Shown: piece by piece, positions 7,711 to 10,891 of the stretch
How the letters are laid out: each line of letters begins with the position of its first letter
Position numbering within the stretch: position 1 is the first letter of the stretch
Assembly (NCBI GenBank): GCA_035574195.1
Contig: DATLZE010000056.1
Span: 1-10,891, forward strand
Source of the DNA: SG8-41 sp035574195
Lineage (GTDB): Bacteria > Pseudomonadota > Gammaproteobacteria > Burkholderiales > SG8-41
Direction: 5' to 3'
Length of the DNA stretch: 10,891 bases
Program-made: the position numbers and the translations under genes
The notes under the pieces: generated by a model
Told to the model about the DNA's origin: nothing
Databases searched by the model: none
Seen by the model: only the letters and a program-made list of their open reading frames with translations

Positions 7711-8838
7711 TCATGCCCTTCTCACCAGCTCGCCGCCGATGCACAGCAACGTGCCGGCGACGATCTCGTCCTCGCGGTCGAGCCCGAAGGCGCCGGTCTT
7801 CGCGTCGAGCATCAGCGCGAGGAAATTGAGGAGATTGCGCGCGTAGAGCGCGCTCGCGTCGGCGGCCACCATGCCGGGAAGGTTGCTGTAGCCGACAAGA
7901 TGCACGCCGTGCTTCACCACCACCCGATCGCGCTCGGTGAGGGGGCAGTTGCCGCCCTGCTCGATCGCCATGTCCACGATCACCGACCCGGGCTTCATGC
8001 TCTTCACCATGTCCTCGGTCACCAGCACCGGCGCGGGGCGCCCCGGAACGAGCGCGGTGGTGATCACGATGTCCGCCTGCCGGATGCGCTCGGCGACGAG
8101 CGCCGCCTGGCGCCGGCGGTAGTCCTCGCCCATCTCGCGCGCATAGCCGCCGATTCCCTTGGCGAGCTCCTTCTCCTCCTCGGTGAGCGGCACCTCGATG
8201 AACTTCGCCCCGAGCGACTCGACCTGCTCCTTGGTCTCGGGCCGCACGTCGGTCGCCTCCACCACCGCGCCGAGGCGCTTGGCGGTCGCGATCGCCTGCA
8301 GCCCCGCGACCCCTGCGCCCATCACCACCACGCGCGCCGCCTTCACGGTGCCGGCGGCGGTCATCAGCATCGGCATCAGTCGCCCGTAGACGTTGGCGGC
8401 GAGCACGACCGCCTTGTAGCCGGCGATGTTCGCCTGCGAGGAGAGCACGTCCATGCTCTGCGCGCGCGAAATGCGCGGCAGCAGCTCCAGCGCGAACGCC
8501 GTCAGCCCGCGGGAAGCGATCGCCGCCGCGCCCTGCGCGTCGTAGGGATTGAGGAGCCCGACCAGGATCTGGCCGGAACGCATCTGCGCGAGCTCGGCGG
8601 CGTCGGGTGCGCGCACCTTGAGCACGATCTCCGATTGCGCGTAGAGCTCGGCCGCCGAGGCCGTGATGCGGGCGCCCGCGGCGGCGAACTGCTCGTCGGG
8701 GATGCTCGCCCCTGCGCCCGCTCCGCTCTGTACCAGGACCGCGTGGTGGCCGGCCGCCGTCAGCTTCTTCACCGTCTCCGGGGTCGCGGCTACCCGGGTC
8801 TCTCCGGGGCGCGTCTCCGCCGGAACGCCGATTCTCAT
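7711..8838 (-). CDS. pntAA: NAD(P) transhydrogenase subunit alpha-1 (NAD-binding)
   Basis: Soluble domain I subunit of the transhydrogenase, which binds NAD(H) on the cytosolic face. It has 375 codons and no membrane segments, as expected when the alpha subunit is split. The N-terminus (MRIGVPAETRPGETRVA) resembles alanine dehydrogenase, its structural relative. The PRISRAQSMDVLSSQ segment (121-135) carries Arg122, Gln127 and Asp130, equivalent to the R. rubrum Arg127/Gln132/Asp135 hydride-transfer site. The nucleotide-binding loop is GAGVAGLQAIA (174-184), with the acidic ribose-binding Asp197 favouring NAD over NADP. The ATG at 8838 follows a GGGGAG ribosome binding site. It is first in the operon, with a consensus -10 box 57 bp upstream. 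Confidence 0.97.
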   Translation of the reverse strand: MRIGVPAETRPGETRVAATPETVKKLTAAGHHAVLVQSGAGAGASIPDEQFAAAGARITASAAELYAQSEIVLKVRAPDAAELAQMRSGQILVGLLNPYDAQGAAAIASRGLTAFALELLPRISRAQSMDVLSSQANIAGYKAVVLAANVYGRLMPMLMTAAGTVKAARVVVMGAGVAGLQAIATAKRLGAVVEATDVRPETKEQVESLGAKFIEVPLTEEEKELAKGIGGYAREMGEDYRRRQAALVAERIRQADIVITTALVPGRPAPVLVTEDMVKSMKPGSVIVDMAIEQGGNCPLTERDRVVVKHGVHLVGYSNLPGMVAADASALYARNLLNFLALMLDAKTGAFGLDREDEIVAGTLLCIGGELVRRA

Positions 8839-8894
8839 CTGCTCTCCCCTTACAGCGCGGCGCGTTGGTCGAGGACACCGCGAATTCAGGCCGG

Positions 8895-8900
8895 ATTATA
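8895..8900 (-). promoter_or_regulatory. -10 box of the pnt operon promoter
   Basis: The minus strand reads TATAAT, a perfect -10 hexamer, in the 157-bp gap between the aldolase gene and pntAA. Transcription would start near 8888 and leave a leader of about 50 nt. No good TTGACA-like -35 is found at 16-18 bp, so the promoter may be weak or helped by an activator. The rest of the gap (8901-8995) has an imperfect stem (CCGCGAAGG near 8931 against CCTCGCGG near 8965) that could end the aldolase transcript, but it has no T-tract. Confidence 0.5.
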
Positions 8901-8995
8901 AATGATTCCTGCGGCAGCCCCGGGCGCGAAGCCGCGAAGGAAACCGATCGACCTCCGCAGAATCCTCGCGGCCTTCCTTCTTTGCGTCGCGGTTC

Positions 8996-9781
8996 TCAGA
9001 GCTTCACGGAACGCAGGAAGGAGGCGCGCTCGCGCGCGCCCGCCATCAGGAACGAGAGGTCGGAGCCGCTGAGGATGAAGCGCATGCCGTAGCCGATGTA
9101 CTTCTCCATGAGCTTGGGCTCGTACACCCCGCCCATGCCGGGATATCTGCCCTGCCTGCGGCAGGCCTCGATCACCGCGCGGTAGGCCTCCTCGACCCGC
9201 GGGTGGGTGAATTCGCCGGGTATGCCCATCTCGGCGCACAGATCGTTGGTGCCGATCAGCAGCACGTCCACGCCCTCGACCTGCGCGATCGCGTCCGCAT
9301 TGGCGATCGCGCGGGGCGTCTCGAGCATGACGACGACCAGCGTCTCCTCGTTCACCAGACGCGAGGCCTCGCCCACCGGGATGTTGCGAAAGCCGAGCTG
9401 CGGCTGCGCGCCCGCGACCGAGCGGTGGCCGAGCGGCGGATAGCGGCAGGCCTGCGCGATGCGCCGCGCTTGCTCCGGCGTGTCCACGTGCGGCGCGACG
9501 ATCCCCTGCGCGCCGGCGTCGAGCAGCCGCGAGGCGTGGTAGTGCTCGTGCCCCGGCACGCGCACGACGGGCGTCACGCCCGCGCCGAGGCAGGCCATTG
9601 CGAGCTGCGCCGCGCCGTCCACGTCGTGCGCGCCGTGCTCCATGTCTATGAACAGCCAGTCGAAGCCGCAGGTCTTCGCGATCGTCGCGATGTCCACGGT
9701 GCGCGACTGGCGCACCCCGAGCCCCAGCGCGAGCTCGCCCGCCGCGAGCCGGCGCCGGGCGTGATTGGGGACGACGTGCAT
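8996..9781 (-). CDS. HpcH/HpaI family aldolase (class II, 2-oxo-acid lyase type)
   Basis: TIM-barrel aldolase that cleaves 4-hydroxy-2-oxo acids to pyruvate and an aldehyde. It has 261 codons, the family length. Landmarks are DWLFIDMEHG (41-50) with the catalytic His49, Arg74 (VVRVPG), GAQGIVAPHVDTPEQA (90-105), Arg120 (GHRS), metal ligand Glu154 (MLETPRAI), and metal ligand Asp180 (IGTNDL). The ATG at 9781 has AAGGA six bases upstream. Close relatives are HpaI (hydroxyphenylacetate pathway), GarL (galactarate) and RhmA. No other genes of those pathways lie nearby, so the substrate cannot be fixed and no symbol is given. It is divergent from mutL and lies upstream of the pnt operon on the same strand. 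Confidence 0.93.
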   Translation of the reverse strand: MHVVPNHARRRLAAGELALGLGVRQSRTVDIATIAKTCGFDWLFIDMEHGAHDVDGAAQLAMACLGAGVTPVVRVPGHEHYHASRLLDAGAQGIVAPHVDTPEQARRIAQACRYPPLGHRSVAGAQPQLGFRNIPVGEASRLVNEETLVVVMLETPRAIANADAIAQVEGVDVLLIGTNDLCAEMGIPGEFTHPRVEEAYRAVIEACRRQGRYPGMGGVYEPKLMEKYIGYGMRFILSGSDLSFLMAGARERASFLRSVKL

Positions 9782-9817
9782 GAACGGTCCTTTTCGGTGA
9801 CGACGATGGGAGGCCGC

Positions 9818-9823
9818 ATTGTA
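9818..9823 (-). promoter_or_regulatory. -10 box of the aldolase gene promoter
   Basis: The minus strand reads TACAAT (5 of 6 match to TATAAT). The predicted transcription start near 9811 leaves a leader of about 30 nt that contains the AAGGA ribosome binding site. The -35 region (TTCGTT at 9841-9846, 17-bp spacing) is a poor match. It lies in the 81-bp divergent gap shared with mutL. Confidence 0.4.
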
Positions 9824-9850
9824 GCAGCGCCCCGGCAAGTAACGAATCCT

Positions 9851-9856
9851 TATAAT
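9851..9856 (+). promoter_or_regulatory. -10 box abutting the mutL start codon
   Basis: A perfect TATAAT ends six bases before the mutL ATG (9863). RNA polymerase usually starts about 7 bases after the -10 box, which puts the first transcribed base at or next to the A of ATG. No Shine-Dalgarno sequence lies between them. The -35 region is GC-rich and unmatched. If used, this promoter would give a leaderless mutL mRNA. Confidence 0.45.
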
Positions 9857-9862
9857 GGCGGT

Positions 9863-10891
9863 ATGGGCGCCATCCGGGTTCTGCCCGAGCTTCTCGTCAG
9901 CCAGATCGCAGCCGGCGAAGTCGTCGAGCGCCCCGCCTCCGCCCTCAAGGAGCTGCTGGAGAACAGCCTCGATGCGGGCGCCCGCGCGATCGCCGTGGAG
10001 TTGTCCGGCGGCGGGGCGAAGCTCGTGCGCGTGACCGACGACGGCGAGGGCATCGCGAAGGACGATTTGAAGCTTGCGCTTGCCCGGCACGCGACCAGCA
10101 AGATCGCTGCGCTCGAGGACCTCGAGCGCGTGGCGAGCCTGGGATTCCGGGGCGAGGCGCTTGCAGCCATCGCGGCGGTCTCCCGCCTGACGCTCACGAG
10201 CCGCCGCGCCGGCGAGCGCCACGCCTGGTCGGTCTCGGCCGCGGGCGCCGAAGTCTGCGGTCCCGTCCCTGCCGCAGGCGCGCCCGGCACCACCGTCGAG
10301 GTGCGCGACCTCTACTTCAACACGCCCGCGCGCCGCCGGTTCCTGAAATCCGAGGCGACCGAGCACGCGCACTGCGAGGAAGCTTTCCGGCGCGTCGCGC
10401 TCTCGCGCCCCGGCACCGCCCTCGCGCTCTCGCACAACGGGCGCGAGCACTGGCGGCTCGCGCCCGCACCGCCGCACGAGCGCATCGGCGCGGTTCTCGG
10501 AGAGGAGTTCCGGAGCGCGGCGCAGGCGCTCGAGGAGGCGGGCGCGGGATTGAGGCTGTACGGACTCGTCGCGCTGCCGGCGCACGCGCGCGCGGCGCTC
10601 CAGGCGCAGTACTTCTTCGTCAACGGCCGCCACGTGCGCGACCGCGTCGCAGCCCACGCGATCCGCCAGGCTTGCCATGACGTGCTGCACCACGAGCACC
10701 AGCCGGCGTACGTGCTGTTCCTGGAGCTCGACCCGGCGCGGGTGGACGTCAACGTGCATCCGGCCAAGACCGAGGTGCGTTTCCGCGATTCGCACGCCGT
10801 GCACCAGTTCATTTTCCACGCGGTGAGCCGCGCGCTCGCGCGGCCGGCCGCGGGCGTCGCCTGCCGCCCGGCCCCGGCCGCGCTGCCCGCC
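9863..10891 (+). CDS. mutL: DNA mismatch repair protein MutL, 5' part (3' end outside window)
   Basis: ATPase that links mismatch recognition by MutS to strand removal. The first 343 codons are present and the frame is open to the window edge. GHKL ATPase motifs are KELLENSLDAGA (29-40), with catalytic Glu30 and Mg-binding Asn34; DDGEGI (59-64), with Asp59; ATSKI (77-81); and GFRGEAL (94-100). The GTTVEVRDLYFNTPARRRFLK stretch, FVNGRHVRD and VDVNVHPAKTEVRF follow, completing the N-terminal ATPase and transducer domains. The last residues are an Ala/Pro-rich stretch that starts the flexible linker, so the C-terminal dimerisation domain is missing only because of the window edge. MGAIRVLPELLVSQIAAGEVVE is the usual family N-terminus, which fixes ATG 9863 as the start. 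There is no ribosome binding site in front of it. Confidence 0.97.
   Translation, partial: MGAIRVLPELLVSQIAAGEVVERPASALKELLENSLDAGARAIAVELSGGGAKLVRVTDDGEGIAKDDLKLALARHATSKIAALEDLERVASLGFRGEALAAIAAVSRLTLTSRRAGERHAWSVSAAGAEVCGPVPAAGAPGTTVEVRDLYFNTPARRRFLKSEATEHAHCEEAFRRVALSRPGTALALSHNGREHWRLAPAPPHERIGAVLGEEFRSAAQALEEAGAGLRLYGLVALPAHARAALQAQYFFVNGRHVRDRVAAHAIRQACHDVLHHEHQPAYVLFLELDPARVDVNVHPAKTEVRFRDSHAVHQFIFHAVSRALARPAAGVACRPAPAALPA

Noticed and set aside
7900..8901. Plus-strand open frame of about 330 codons opposite pntAA
   Set aside because: Antisense shadow with biased composition. pntAA on the minus strand is unmistakable.
9782..10819. Upstream extension of the aldolase frame across the mutL 5' region
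   Set aside because: The added sequence is antisense to mutL, has no aldolase similarity, and ATG 9781 has a good ribosome binding site.

Overview
The window is about 70% GC and densely packed with housekeeping and metabolic genes. The gene types point to a betaproteobacterium (Burkholderiales/Rhodocyclales-like). They include an AmiC-type amidase, an orphan TctC/Bug periplasmic binding protein, a three-subunit proton-pumping transhydrogenase, an HpcH/HpaI aldolase and MutL. The genus cannot be decided from the sequence. I see no phage genes, transposase, CRISPR array, tRNA or rRNA.

Layout. (i) 1-1482, plus strand: the 3' part of amiC, then a secreted thermonuclease-like protein. (ii) 1421-4202, minus strand: a soluble Ser/Thr protein kinase with an unrecognised C-terminal domain, followed after 40 bp by an orphan TctC binding protein. 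The end of tctC overlaps the end of the thermonuclease gene tail to tail. (iii) 4365-5735, plus strand: a DUF3047 lipoprotein divergent from the kinase, then a small heat-shock protein with a strong sigma-32-type promoter match. (iv) 5736-5880: a palindrome-rich convergent gap ending in a 14-bp perfect stem that overlaps the pntB stop. (v) 5881-9781, minus strand: an HpcH/HpaI aldolase, then pntAA-pntAB-pntB, with a hairpin-bearing repeat between pntAA and pntAB. (vi) 9863-end, plus strand: the N-terminal 343 codons of mutL, whose -10 box lies so close to the ATG that the transcript may be leaderless.

How the genes relate. PntAA, PntAB and PntB form one enzyme, which couples the proton gradient to NADPH formation. 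AmiC acts in septal peptidoglycan splitting and MutL in mismatch repair. These two are normally neighbours in betaproteobacteria, but here about 9 kb of unrelated genes separate them. The kinase is the main candidate for under-described biology, because of its C-terminal domain and its neighbours (tctC downstream, DUF3047 lipoprotein divergent). I found no convincing defence or mobile system. The window looks like ordinary chromosome with a few regulatory and structural oddities.
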